DNA of 34,059 nt from the NCBI GenBank assembly GCA_015064745.1, contig SVRR01000022.1, positions 1 to 34,059 of the forward strand, given 5' to 3'. The translations under genes and the position numbers were made by a program. The stretch is from Oscillospiraceae bacterium (GTDB taxonomy: Bacteria; Bacillota; Clostridia; Oscillospirales; CAG-272). Positions within the stretch are counted from its first letter, which is position 1. Each line of letters starts with the position of its first letter. The notes beneath the pieces were generated by a model. It was not told the DNA's origin and did not search any database. It was given only the letters and a program-made list of their open reading frames with translations. Shown here one piece after another: positions 14,939 through 23,629 of the stretch.

Positions 14939-17122
14939 TTAAAACGAGATTTCCATGGGTTGATTTTTCGTTAAGCGGACGGACAGATCCTTGCCGTTCG
15001 CGCGGAGCTTCACGCGGATATCTTTTTCTGCTTTCAAGGTGCAGCCCGTCACGCGGCCGTCCTCCCATTTTGCGTCCACCGTCACGCCGCCGCGCGCGCG
15101 AAGCCCGTAAAAGCGACCGCTTCCGTATTCGGGATAGGAGGGGAGCGCGGGTAAAAGCGCGATCTCGCCCGCATGGCTTTGCAAAAGCATTTCCGCGATG
15201 GCGGCAGTCGTGCCGAAATTGCCGTCGATCTGGAAGGGCGGATGGGTGTCAAGAAGATTGTCCAAGGTAGACTTTGCAAAGAGCTTGTCTATAATATCGG
15301 CGGCACTGTCACCGTCTTCAAGCCGCGCAAAAAGATTGATCAGCCAAGCGCATGACCACCCCGTGTGACCGCCGCCGTTTTCAAGACGCATTTTGATCGT
15401 TTGACGGATGGCATCCATAAGCGCGGGCGTGTGTCTTGTGATCTCCCATCCGGGATAAAGCGGAAAAGCGTGAGAGATATGGCGATGCCCCGGTTCCACT
15501 TCCTCATATTCCTTTTGCCATTCAAGAAACTGCCCTTTTGAACCGATCTTGTATTCGGGGAGCTTGGCAAGCGCCGCCTTGGTCTCCTCCAGCATCTCAC
15601 TGTTGATGGAAAGGAGCTCCTCTGTCTTAACATAAGCCTCAAAAAGACCTCTTAAAATGGCGATATCCATGGTGGGCGAGAGGCAGAGAAAGGCTTTAAC
15701 ACGCTCACCGTCCTTCTCAATGAAGTATTTGTTCTCGGGAGAGGTCGAGGGACCCGTCGTAAGATACCCATGCTCGTCCGTGAAGGTGAAATCGAGAAAG
15801 AAACGAACGCATGCGGCGATATAGGGATATGCCGTCTCTTTTAAGAAACGGAGATCGGGAGAAAAAAGGTAATGCTCCCACATAGCGTAAGCCAGCCATG
15901 CTCCGCCCATTTGCCAAAGTCCCCAAACACCGTCGGCGGGGGCGGCAAAGCCGTAAATATCGCTTAAATGATGCAATACCGTGCCGCCGCAGTGGTAAAA
16001 GTCACGCGCCACGCGTGCGCCTCCTTCAAGGAGATACCCATTCATGTAGTCAAAGAGAGGAAGCGCGCATTCGGAGAGGTTGGTCGTCTCGGCGTGCCAA
16101 TAGTTCATTTGCAAATTGATATTCGTATGGTAGTCGGAGTTCCATATTGCTTTAATGTTTTCATTCCAAAGACCCTGCAAATTTGCGGGAAGCGTCCCCT
16201 CTCTTGAAGAGGATACCAGCAAGTATCGTCCGAAGCTGAAATAGAGGTTTGCAAGTCGCGAATCTCTTTTGCCGTCACGCACACGCGAAAGGCGTTCGGG
16301 GACGGGAAGCGCGTCAAGGGACTTCTCACCGTCGTAAAGCACGGCGGCGCGACCCATGAGACGCGAAAAATCATTCTTGTGCTCCGCAAAGATCTCGTCA
16401 TAGGGAAGGGAGGCGGGGGATTTTGCTTCGGCGTCTGCCGCCGCCGTAATGCGGATCTCAAGATGCCTTGCGTTCTTGGCGCAAAGGCAGTCGGCTTCCG
16501 CGGAAAGCACGCCGTCCTCCGTCAAAAAGCAGAGCTTGACGGAAAAGGTATGCTTGCCACACGCCGTTTTGCCCGAAACCGTCATTTCTCCGTCAAGGAT
16601 AACGACCTCGGCGTTTTCCCTTTGGTAGCTTGCACGGAGAGAAAGGGGGGCATCGCCGTCAAAGCGAAGCACCACGGTTCGTTGCGGATAAGAGGCGAAG
16701 AGGGTGCGGCGGTAATTGGCGTCGCCGATACGGTAGGAAACGGTGGCAACGCCGTGAAGAAGATCTATATCGCGGCGATATTCCGTAGCATCGCCGTTTT
16801 CCGCGTGCGTGACGTCAAAAAAAAGGTCGCCCGCCGTCTCAAAGGAGCCGATGCGCGTGAAGTGCGGGGTGAGAGTTTCCTTGGCAAGCTCGTCGCCGCA
16901 TTCGCCGCGGAGAAGTGCATCGCGCAAAGCGTGAAAGCGCTCGTAAAAGCCCTCGGATAAGGGTGTTTTAACACCGTTTGCCCAAATTTTTTCCTCGTTG
17001 AGTTGCAGACGCTCTCGCGTAACACCGCCGAACAGCATAGCGCCCAGCGAGCCGCAACCGACGGGGGTGGCGTTTTCCCAGCTTGTAGCCTCGTTTTCGA
17101 GATGAAGAGTGAAATTTTCCAT
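14939..17122 (-). CDS. Glycoside hydrolase family 95 (alpha-L-fucosidase or alpha-L-galactosidase)
   Basis: A 727-residue GH95 enzyme, which removes terminal alpha-1,2-fucose (or L-galactose) from glycans by inversion. The N-terminal beta domain opens with [20 protein letters not shown] and LQLNEEKIW. The (alpha/alpha)6 barrel has [20 protein letters not shown] and [11 protein letters not shown], in which N334 and N336 are the paired asparagines that activate water in the family. E463 in STSPENKY is the expected general acid, and D633 in QIDGNFG the conserved aspartate. There is no signal peptide, so it acts inside the cell on imported oligosaccharides, fitting the MFS gene in the same operon. 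Start ATG 17122 has AAGGAG upstream. Confidence 0.93.
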   Translation of the reverse strand: MENFTLHLENEATSWENATPVGCGSLGAMLFGGVTRERLQLNEEKIWANGVKTPLSEGFYERFHALRDALLRGECGDELAKETLTPHFTRIGSFETAGDLFFDVTHAENGDATEYRRDIDLLHGVATVSYRIGDANYRRTLFASYPQRTVVLRFDGDAPLSLRASYQRENAEVVILDGEMTVSGKTACGKHTFSVKLCFLTEDGVLSAEADCLCAKNARHLEIRITAAADAEAKSPASLPYDEIFAEHKNDFSRLMGRAAVLYDGEKSLDALPVPERLSRVRDGKRDSRLANLYFSFGRYLLVSSSREGTLPANLQGLWNENIKAIWNSDYHTNINLQMNYWHAETTNLSECALPLFDYMNGYLLEGGARVARDFYHCGGTVLHHLSDIYGFAAPADGVWGLWQMGGAWLAYAMWEHYLFSPDLRFLKETAYPYIAACVRFFLDFTFTDEHGYLTTGPSTSPENKYFIEKDGERVKAFLCLSPTMDIAILRGLFEAYVKTEELLSINSEMLEETKAALAKLPEYKIGSKGQFLEWQKEYEEVEPGHRHISHAFPLYPGWEITRHTPALMDAIRQTIKMRLENGGGHTGWSCAWLINLFARLEDGDSAADIIDKLFAKSTLDNLLDTHPPFQIDGNFGTTAAIAEMLLQSHAGEIALLPALPSYPEYGSGRFYGLRARGGVTVDAKWEDGRVTGCTLKAEKDIRVKLRANGKDLSVRLTKNQPMEISF

Positions 17123-17156
17123 AGAAAAACTCCTTGGTTTTTTGACTTGCTTTTAC

Positions 17157-17185
17157 AGTATACCATACCCTGAAAACCTTGTCAA
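17157..17185 (-). promoter_or_regulatory. Promoter of the GH95-GNAT-MFS operon
   Basis: On the minus strand TTGACA (17185-17180), 17-base spacer, TATACT (17162-17157). Start near 17150, a short leader of about 28 bases. No obvious sugar-repressor palindrome is seen next to it. Confidence 0.83.
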
Positions 17186-17269
17186 GCCGTCCACGGCGGA
17201 AAAAGATAAGCGCTTTCCCCCATTTTTTTAAAAAAATCTTAAAAAAATCCTTTATTACGGCAAAAACGG

Positions 17270-17298
17270 TTGACATTTGAAAAGCAAGATGTTACAAT
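17270..17298 (+). promoter_or_regulatory. Promoter of the 2-oxoacid dehydrogenase operon
   Basis: TTGACA (17270-17275), 17-base spacer, TACAAT (17293-17298). Start near 17305, 40 bases before the E2 ATG. The 85-base gap to the GH95 promoter is A+T-rich (runs of T and A at 17223-17245), which could act as an UP element. Confidence 0.85.
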
Positions 17299-17344
17299 GA
17301 AATGTGATGAAAAACGTAAAATCCATATTGAAAGGAATGTTAAA

Positions 17345-18691
17345 ATGGCAACTCCAATTATCATGCCCCGTCAGGGACAAAGCGTTGAGTCTTGTATCAT
17401 CACCTCTTGGAACAAAAAGGTGGGCGATACGGTCGAAAAGGGAGATATTCTTTTCTCCTATGAAACCGATAAATCCTCCTTCGATGAGGCAGCTCCCGAA
17501 AGTGGCGTTCTTCTTGCTATCTTCCACGAAGAGGGTGACGACGTCCCCTGCCTTGAGAACGTTTGCGTGATCGGCGCTGCCGGCGAGGACATCTCTGCCT
17601 TTGCTCCCGCAGGCGAGGCTGCTCCCGCGCCTATCGCAGAAGCTGCTCCCGCACAAGAAGCCGCACCTGCCGCCGCGCCCGTAACCGAGGCTGCTCCCGA
17701 AGCAACCGCTGCCGCAAGCGGCGCGATCTCCCCCAGAGCCAAGGCACTGGCGGAAAAGACGGGTGCCGACCTTTTGAAAGCAATCCCCACCGGTCCTAAC
17801 GGACGCATCATCGAGCGCGACGTACAGTCTTTGCTTGACCGTGGCTTGACCGTTTCGGGTGCCGCATCCGCCTCCTACACCGCGCCCGTTGAAGGCACCG
17901 GCGCAAACGGACGTGTCGTTCTTGCCGATCTCACGGCGCCCGCAGCTCCCGCAGCCGCACCTGCCGCAGCAGCTCCCGCAGCTTCCGTCGCAGAGTACGA
18001 GGACGTCAAGATGCCCAACATCCGCAAGATCATCGCAAAGCAGATGTGCGCATCCCTTACGGAAATGGCACAGCTCACCTATAACACCTCCTTTGACGCT
18101 ACTAAGCTTCTTGCGTTCCGCAAGTCGCTCAAAGCAGGTGCCGAGAAGATGGGTCTTGCCAATATCACCCTGAACGACGTTATCCTGTACGCCGTTTCCC
18201 GCGTGCTCAAGTACCCCAAGCACCGTGTGTTTAACGCACACTGTCTTGGAGACACCGTTCGTTACTTCAACAACGTCAATATCGGTATCGCCGTTGATAC
18301 CGAAAGAGGACTTATGGTTCCCACCGTCTTCGGCGCGAACAACATGTCCCTCAATGACATTTCCAAGGAAGCGAAGAGCGTGATCACCGCCGCACAGAGC
18401 GGTAAGATCAGCCCCGACTATCTCACGGGTGCGACCTTCACCGTTTCTAACCTCGGCTCTCTCGGCATCGAGTCCTTTACGCCTATCATCAATCCTCCCC
18501 AGACCGCGATCCTCGGCATTGACTGCGTAAGCAAGCGCATCAAGGAGGTAGATGGTGAGGACGTCGTTTACTCCGCTATGGGTCTTTCTCTCACCGCAGA
18601 CCATCGTGTGATCGACGGTGCGGACGCCGCAAGATTCTTGCAGGACGTCGCTTTTGCACTTGAGAACATCGACCTTTTGATGGCGAAGTAA
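17345..18691 (+). CDS. Dihydrolipoamide acyltransferase (E2) of a 2-oxoacid dehydrogenase complex
   Basis: A 448-residue E2 core protein. The lipoyl domain is residues 1-80 with the lipoylated lysine K43 in ETDKSSFD. An Ala/Pro-rich swinging linker (about 85-125) follows, then the peripheral subunit-binding domain (about 129-165, ISPRAKALAEKTGADLL and PTGPNGRIIERDV). A second GTGANGRVVLADL segment (184-196) looks like a partial copy of that domain's end, which I recall from other clostridial E2 proteins. The catalytic domain (about 218-448) has H420 and D424 in DHRVIDG. The start ATG 17345 has AAAGGA; an earlier frame from 17270 is inside the promoter. Acetyl (pyruvate) is more likely than branched-chain acyl but not proved. 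Codon use is strongly biased, suggesting high expression. Confidence 0.92.
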   Translation: MATPIIMPRQGQSVESCIITSWNKKVGDTVEKGDILFSYETDKSSFDEAAPESGVLLAIFHEEGDDVPCLENVCVIGAAGEDISAFAPAGEAAPAPIAEAAPAQEAAPAAAPVTEAAPEATAAASGAISPRAKALAEKTGADLLKAIPTGPNGRIIERDVQSLLDRGLTVSGAASASYTAPVEGTGANGRVVLADLTAPAAPAAAPAAAAPAASVAEYEDVKMPNIRKIIAKQMCASLTEMAQLTYNTSFDATKLLAFRKSLKAGAEKMGLANITLNDVILYAVSRVLKYPKHRVFNAHCLGDTVRYFNNVNIGIAVDTERGLMVPTVFGANNMSLNDISKEAKSVITAAQSGKISPDYLTGATFTVSNLGSLGIESFTPIINPPQTAILGIDCVSKRIKEVDGEDVVYSAMGLSLTADHRVIDGADAARFLQDVAFALENIDLLMAK

Positions 18692-18707
18692 GAAGGGAAG
18701 TGTCGCA

Positions 18708-20066
18708 ATGTACGATTTGATTATTCTCGGCGGCGGTCCTGCCGGCTACAACGCCGCAGAACGCGCGGGTCACGCAGGTCTTAAAACTCTCGTGATCGAA
18801 GAAAGAGCGCTCGGCGGCGTTTGCCTGAACGAGGGCTGTATCCCCACAAAGACCCTTCTTTATTCCGCGAAGATCTACGATTACGCCAAGCACGGCGCCG
18901 ATTACGGCGTTACCTTCGGCTCTGCCGCCATCGACCACGCCTTCGTCGTAAACCGCAAGAACGGCGTTGTCAAGCAGCTCGTCGCGGGCGTTGGCGCTAA
19001 GATGAAGAAAAGCGGTGTTGAGGTCGTCAAGGCTTCTGCCGTGATCAAGGAAAGAAACGCCGAGGGCTTCGTCGTAACTGCCGAGGGCAAGGATTACGTC
19101 GGTAAGCAGCTTCTCATCGCTACCGGCTCCGCCCCCGCCCTTCCTCCCATCGACGGTCTTGCCGATTCACTGAAAGAGGGCTTTGCGCTCACCAACCGTG
19201 AGGTGCTTGATCTCCCCGCCATTCCGAAGACCATCGTTGTCGTCGGCGGCGGCGTTATCGGCCTTGAAATGGCTTCCTACTTCAACTCTGTCGGCGCTAA
19301 GGTTTACGTCGTTGAGATGATGGACCACATCGCGGGTCCTGTTGACCGTGAGATCTCCGCTCTTCTCCAAAAGGATTACGCCGCACGCGGCGTTGAGTTC
19401 ATCCTCGGCGCTCGTGTGACCTCTATCAAAAATAAGACCGTCACCTACGAGAAGGATGGAAAGACGGTAGAGATCCCCGCAGACTATGCCCTTGTTTCCA
19501 TCGGCAGACGTCCGAGAACGGCAGGCATCGGCTGTGAGAATATCGGGCTCCACCTGGAAAGAGGCGCTATCGTCACGAACGAAATGGGTAAGACCAACGT
19601 TCCCGGCGTTTGGGCGGCAGGCGACGTCAACGGCAAGTCCATGCTGGCGCACACCGCTTATCGCGAGGGTGAGGTTTGTATCAACAATATCCTTGGCAAA
19701 AAGGATAAGGTGAACTACAACTCCATTCCCGCCGTTATCTATACCAACCCCGAGGTTGCCTCCGTCGGCGAGACCACCGAGACCGCCAAGGAAAAGGGTC
19801 TTGATGTAAATATCCAAACGCTGACGTTGAAGTACAGCGGAAGATACATCGCCGAGAACGAGCACGGCTACGGTATCCTCAAGGTCATCACCGACAAGAA
19901 GCACAAAAACATCGTCGGACTGCATATGATCGGCTCCTACGCCTCCGAGATCATTTACGGTGCTGCCATGATGGTAGAGACCGAGATGCGCGTAGAGGAT
20001 ATTCAGAAGATGGTATTCCCCCATCCCACGGTATGCGAGGTCATCCGTGAAGCTATGTTTGAATAA
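18708..20066 (+). CDS. lpdA: Dihydrolipoyl dehydrogenase (E3)
   Basis: A 452-residue flavoprotein disulfide reductase that reoxidises the E2 lipoamide and passes electrons to NAD+. The FAD site is LIILGGGPAGYNAAERAG, the redox pair is C39/C44 in GGVCLNEGCIPTK, the NAD site is VVGGGVIGLEMASYF, a second FAD contact is VWAAGDVNG, and the C-terminal catalytic H439 and E444 are in PHPTVCE. It lacks the N-terminal lipoyl domain that some clostridial E3 proteins carry. It starts 16 bases after the E2 stop behind AGAAGGGAAG and shares its high codon bias. Confidence 0.95.
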   Translation: MYDLIILGGGPAGYNAAERAGHAGLKTLVIEERALGGVCLNEGCIPTKTLLYSAKIYDYAKHGADYGVTFGSAAIDHAFVVNRKNGVVKQLVAGVGAKMKKSGVEVVKASAVIKERNAEGFVVTAEGKDYVGKQLLIATGSAPALPPIDGLADSLKEGFALTNREVLDLPAIPKTIVVVGGGVIGLEMASYFNSVGAKVYVVEMMDHIAGPVDREISALLQKDYAARGVEFILGARVTSIKNKTVTYEKDGKTVEIPADYALVSIGRRPRTAGIGCENIGLHLERGAIVTNEMGKTNVPGVWAAGDVNGKSMLAHTAYREGEVCINNILGKKDKVNYNSIPAVIYTNPEVASVGETTETAKEKGLDVNIQTLTLKYSGRYIAENEHGYGILKVITDKKHKNIVGLHMIGSYASEIIYGAAMMVETEMRVEDIQKMVFPHPTVCEVIREAMFE

Positions 20067-20087
20067 AAATTAAAAGGAGATAGAAAA

Positions 20088-22574
20088 ATGCCGAAAAGTC
20101 AATACGTCGACCCTGCGAAAGCCTTTGACGCAGGCTACATCCATTTTGAGGACATCCCCGTATGTCAGTACAACAAGACCCTTGAAGAAGAGCTTAAGAT
20201 CTACTCCAAGGACGACATGATGCGCATCTATCGCGACATGGCGATCATCCGCGAGTTCGAGACCATGCTCAACGAGGTCAAGGTCAAGAGCTGCTACAAC
20301 TGCGTGGAGTACAACAACCCCGGCCCTGCCCACCTTTCCATCGGTCAGGAGGCTTCCGCTGTCGGTGAAGCGTACTCGCTTGACATCAACGACCTTTCCT
20401 TCGGTTCTCACCGTAGCCACGGCGAGATCCTTGCTAAGGGTCTTTCTTCCATTCATAAGCTCGACGATAAGGAGCTTTACGACATCATGAAGGAGTTTCT
20501 TGACGGTGCGGTTCTTTCCGTCGTTGAGAAGCACATGAACGCAGGCGGCAACGTCAAGGAGCTTGCTATCAACTTCCTGCTCTACGGCGCACTTGCCGAG
20601 ATCTTTGCCCGCAAGACCGGCTTTAACCGCGGTCTCGGCGGATCGATGCACGCCTTCTTCATTCCCTTTGGTCTGATGCCCAACAACGCGATCGTCGGTG
20701 CTTCCGCGCCCATCGCGCTCGGTGCAGCACTCTACAAGCGCTCCAACCACAAGCCCGGTATCGTCATCTCCAACTGCGGTGACGGTGCAACCGGACGCGG
20801 TCCCGTGCTTGAAGCACTCAACTTCGCTTCCATGGACCAGATCACCAAGCTCTGGGGCATGGACGGCAAGTTTGAGGACGGCGGTATGCCTATCCTCTTC
20901 AACGTCTTTAACAACCACTACGGTATGGGCGGTCAGACCCGCGGTGAGACCATGGGTTACGATATGGTTGCACGTCTCGGCGCAGGCTTCAACCCTCAGC
21001 AGATGCACGCGGAGCGTGTTAACGGCTACGATCCTCTCGCTGTCATCGACGCCGTTACCCGCAAGAAGAAGCTCCTGCTTGAAGGCAAGGGTCCCGCACT
21101 TCTTGACGTCGTGACCTACCGTGTATCGGGTCACTCTCCTTCCGATTCCTCTACTTACCGTACGGCAGAAGAGATCGAAGCTTGGAAGGCAGCAGATCCT
21201 ATCCTCGCGTTCAAGACCAAGCTTATCCTCGGCGGTGTTGCTACCGAGAACGAGTTTGCCAAGATCCACGAGGACATCACGGCACGCATGACCGAGGTCA
21301 TGAAGCTCGCGATCAACGATGAGATCTCGCCCAGAATGGACCTCAACAAAGAGCCCGACGCCATTTCTTCCATCATGTTCTCTAACGAGAAGGTGGTTTC
21401 CATGGATCCTTCGCGTGAAGCTGACGTTCTTATGCCCAAGGACGAGTGCCCCCGTGTCAAGGAGATCAAGGGCAAGATCCGCACCGCAAAGGACGCTTCC
21501 GGCAAGCCTGTCTCCAAGATGAAGATGTATAACGTCTGCGACGGTCTCTTTGAGCCTATCATCGATAAGTTCTACGAAGACCCCACCCTTATCGCATACG
21601 GTGAAGATAACCGCGACTGGGGCGGCGCGTTCGGCGTTTACAAGAAGATGACCGAAGCCATCCCCTACCACCGCTTCTTCAACTCGCCTATCTCCGAGTC
21701 CGCTATCGTCGGCTCGGCAGTCGGCTACGCAATGTGCGGCGGCCGTGCTATCGTTGAATTGATGTACGCAGACTTTATCGGCTGTGCCGGCGACGAGATC
21801 TTCAACCAGATGGCAAAATGGCAGTCCATGTCCGCAGGTATCTTGAAGATGCCTATCGTCCTCCGCGTGTCCGTCGGCTCCAAGTACGGCGCACAGCACT
21901 CGCAGGACTGGACGGCACTCTGCTCACACATCCCCGGCTTGAAAGTCGTATTCCCCTCCACGCCTACCGATGCGAAGGGTCTTATGACTACGGCTCTTAG
22001 CGGTACCGACCCCGTCGTCTTCTTCGAGTCGCAGAGAGTTTACGGCTTTGGTGAAGAGTTCCGCAAGGACGGTGTTCCCGAGGGTCACTTTGAGATTCCC
22101 TTCGGTGAGCCCGATATCAAGCGCGAGGGTAAGGACGTTACCATCGTCACCATCGGTGCCGTTCTTTACCGCGCAATGGAAGCGGCAAAGATCCTCGAAG
22201 AGAAGTATGGCATCTCCGCCGAGATCATCGACACGCGCTCCATCGTTCCCTTTAACTATGAGAAGGTGATCGAGTCCGTCAAGAAGACGGGTAAGGTGCT
22301 CTTTGTCGGCGACGCTTGTGAGCGTGCCTCCGTCATGCGCGATATGGCTTCCAACATCACCGAAATGGCATTTGACTATCTTGACGGTCCTCCCGTTGTC
22401 GTTGGCTCCCGCAACTGGATCACGCCTGCTTTCGAGCTTGAAAAGAGCTTCTTCCCGCAGGCAAGCTGGATCATCGACGCTATCGCCGAGAAGATCATGC
22501 CCATTCCCGGTTATGTGCCCGAAACCAACTTCACCGATCTTGAGAAGATCGAGCGCAGCAAGAAGGGCATTTAA
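20088..22574 (+). CDS. 2-oxoacid dehydrogenase E1, alpha and beta subunits fused
   Basis: An 828-residue thiamine-pyrophosphate enzyme that carries E1 alpha (about 1-470) and E1 beta (about 478-828) in one chain. The alpha half has the TPP motif, starting [10 protein letters not shown] (about residue 229) and ending [12 protein letters not shown] (about 271), plus [13 protein letters not shown] and [14 protein letters not shown]. The beta half starts with [19 protein letters not shown] and has [50 protein letters not shown] and the C-terminal [11 protein letters not shown]-like Rossmann part. Usually these are separate PdhA and PdhB genes; fused forms are known in some Clostridia. The complex oxidises pyruvate or another 2-oxoacid and feeds acyl-CoA. 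AAAAGGAGAT precedes ATG 20088, 22 bases after E3. Substrate identity is inferred only. Confidence 0.9.
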   Translation: MPKSQYVDPAKAFDAGYIHFEDIPVCQYNKTLEEELKIYSKDDMMRIYRDMAIIREFETMLNEVKVKSCYNCVEYNNPGPAHLSIGQEASAVGEAYSLDINDLSFGSHRSHGEILAKGLSSIHKLDDKELYDIMKEFLDGAVLSVVEKHMNAGGNVKELAINFLLYGALAEIFARKTGFNRGLGGSMHAFFIPFGLMPNNAIVGASAPIALGAALYKRSNHKPGIVISNCGDGATGRGPVLEALNFASMDQITKLWGMDGKFEDGGMPILFNVFNNHYGMGGQTRGETMGYDMVARLGAGFNPQQMHAERVNGYDPLAVIDAVTRKKKLLLEGKGPALLDVVTYRVSGHSPSDSSTYRTAEEIEAWKAADPILAFKTKLILGGVATENEFAKIHEDITARMTEVMKLAINDEISPRMDLNKEPDAISSIMFSNEKVVSMDPSREADVLMPKDECPRVKEIKGKIRTAKDASGKPVSKMKMYNVCDGLFEPIIDKFYEDPTLIAYGEDNRDWGGAFGVYKKMTEAIPYHRFFNSPISESAIVGSAVGYAMCGGRAIVELMYADFIGCAGDEIFNQMAKWQSMSAGILKMPIVLRVSVGSKYGAQHSQDWTALCSHIPGLKVVFPSTPTDAKGLMTTALSGTDPVVFFESQRVYGFGEEFRKDGVPEGHFEIPFGEPDIKREGKDVTIVTIGAVLYRAMEAAKILEEKYGISAEIIDTRSIVPFNYEKVIESVKKTGKVLFVGDACERASVMRDMASNITEMAFDYLDGPPVVVGSRNWITPAFELEKSFFPQASWIIDAIAEKIMPIPGYVPETNFTDLEKIERSKKGI

Positions 22575-22590
22575 TTCTAATTTGTAAAGG

Positions 22591-22620
22591 ATTAGGGGCA
22601 TGCGAGAGTATGCCCCTAAT
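22591..22620 (+). terminator. Hairpin between E1 and lipoate ligase genes (attenuator or processing site)
   Basis: Perfect 11-bp stem ATTAGGGGCAT (22591-22601) / ATGCCCCTAAT (22610-22620), loop GCGAGAGT, followed by TTGGGTTTT. It is 17 bases after the E1 stop and 10 bases before the favoured lplA start. The tail is only partly T-rich, so partial termination is expected, giving less ligase than dehydrogenase. Confidence 0.65.
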
Positions 22621-22629
22621 TTGGGTTTT

Positions 22630-23592
22630 ATGAAATATCTTCGTTTACATTCGACCGACCCTTATTACAATCTTGCCGTGGAAGAATATCTTTTGCGACA
22701 CACGCGGGACGATATTTTTATGCTTTGGCAGAATGAACGAACGGTCGTCATTGGAAAAAATCAGAATGCCTATGCCGAGGTCGACCTCGACTATGCGAAA
22801 AAAGAGAATATTCGTGTTTCACGCCGTATTTCGGGTGGCGGTGCCGTCTATCACGATATGGGTAACGTCAATTATACCTTTATTACGTCAAGTGAGCGTG
22901 CAACGGCACTGGATTACGCCTATTTCACACGCCCCATTATCGAGGCGTTAGCCACCCTTGGCGTAAAAGCGGAGCTTTCGGGCAGAAACGACCTTGAATG
23001 CGAGGGAAAAAAGTTTTCCGGCAACGCGCAATATACGGGTGACGGACGCATCCTTCACCACGGCACCCTTCTTTACGATACGGATGCCGATGTCATGTCG
23101 CGCGTTTTGCGTGTCGACAAGGAAAAGCTGGCACACCGCGCCGTAAAATCGCACAAGGGAAGAGTCGGCAACCTTGCCCCTCTCCTTCGCGGCATCACGG
23201 CAGAGGAGTTTATCAAGAGCATCGAAGCGCACGTCTTGAAAACTACGGGTGCCGAACGCATAGAAATCCCCGCGACAGATGTCATAGAGGCTCTTAGAGA
23301 ACGTAACGCTTCGCGCGAGTGGATCCTCTCCGAAAAGCGGTATCTAACCGATTATACCGTGAAGCGTCGCAAGAAGTATCCCTTCGGCATCGTGTGCATC
23401 GAAATGGTGCTCGCAGGGGAAAAGATCGAAAAGGTGTGCATCTGCGGCGACTTTTTTGGCACAAGCCCCGTCGGCGCGCTGGAGGATGCCCTTTGCGGTC
23501 AAACCCTTGACGCGCTTCCCCCCATCGACCCCTCTCCCTATATCGCTGGCATGACAGGGGAAGATCTTCTATCTCTCTTGCTTGAAACCTAA
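22630..23592 (+). CDS. lplA: Lipoate-protein ligase
   Basis: A 320-residue ligase that activates lipoate with ATP and attaches it to the lysine of E2-type domains. The family sequences are LHSTDPYYNLAVEEYLL, RTVVIGKNQNAYAEVD, SRRISGGGAVYHDMGNVNYT, and KFSGNAQYTGDGRILHHGTL, with K after S-H-KGRVGNL. The C-terminal accessory domain (about 240-320) is present. ATG 22630 gives the typical MKYLRLHSTD start, but its ribosome site is weak; ATG 22600 (with AAAGGA 8 bases upstream) lies inside the hairpin stem and would add ten residues. It closes the complex operon, so it probably lipoylates the E2 at 17345; no lipoate synthase is seen in the window. Confidence 0.92.
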   Translation: MKYLRLHSTDPYYNLAVEEYLLRHTRDDIFMLWQNERTVVIGKNQNAYAEVDLDYAKKENIRVSRRISGGGAVYHDMGNVNYTFITSSERATALDYAYFTRPIIEALATLGVKAELSGRNDLECEGKKFSGNAQYTGDGRILHHGTLLYDTDADVMSRVLRVDKEKLAHRAVKSHKGRVGNLAPLLRGITAEEFIKSIEAHVLKTTGAERIEIPATDVIEALRERNASREWILSEKRYLTDYTVKRRKKYPFGIVCIEMVLAGEKIEKVCICGDFFGTSPVGALEDALCGQTLDALPPIDPSPYIAGMTGEDLLSLLLET

Positions 23593-23629
23593 AAGAACGC
23601 AGAGCATTCGCTCTGCGTTCTTCCTTTTT
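23593..23629. terminator. Intrinsic terminator, convergent operons
   Basis: Stem AAGAACGCAGAG (23593-23604) / CTCTGCGTTCTT (23611-23622), loop CATTCG, then CCTTTTT. It serves the lplA side and, with its A-rich left arm, possibly the glycerol-1-phosphate dehydrogenase side. Confidence 0.88.

Noticed and set aside
17255-18604. A 449-codon frame antisense to E2, rich in Gly, Cys and Arg
   Set aside because: It mirrors the Ala/Pro-rich linkers of E2 and shows no family motif; it also runs through the E2 promoter.
20070-21899. A 609-codon open frame antisense to the fused E1 gene
   Set aside because: The sense strand has clear E1 motifs; the antisense frame is open because the sense gene's biased codons rarely produce stops on the other strand. 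No ribosome site or protein family fits.
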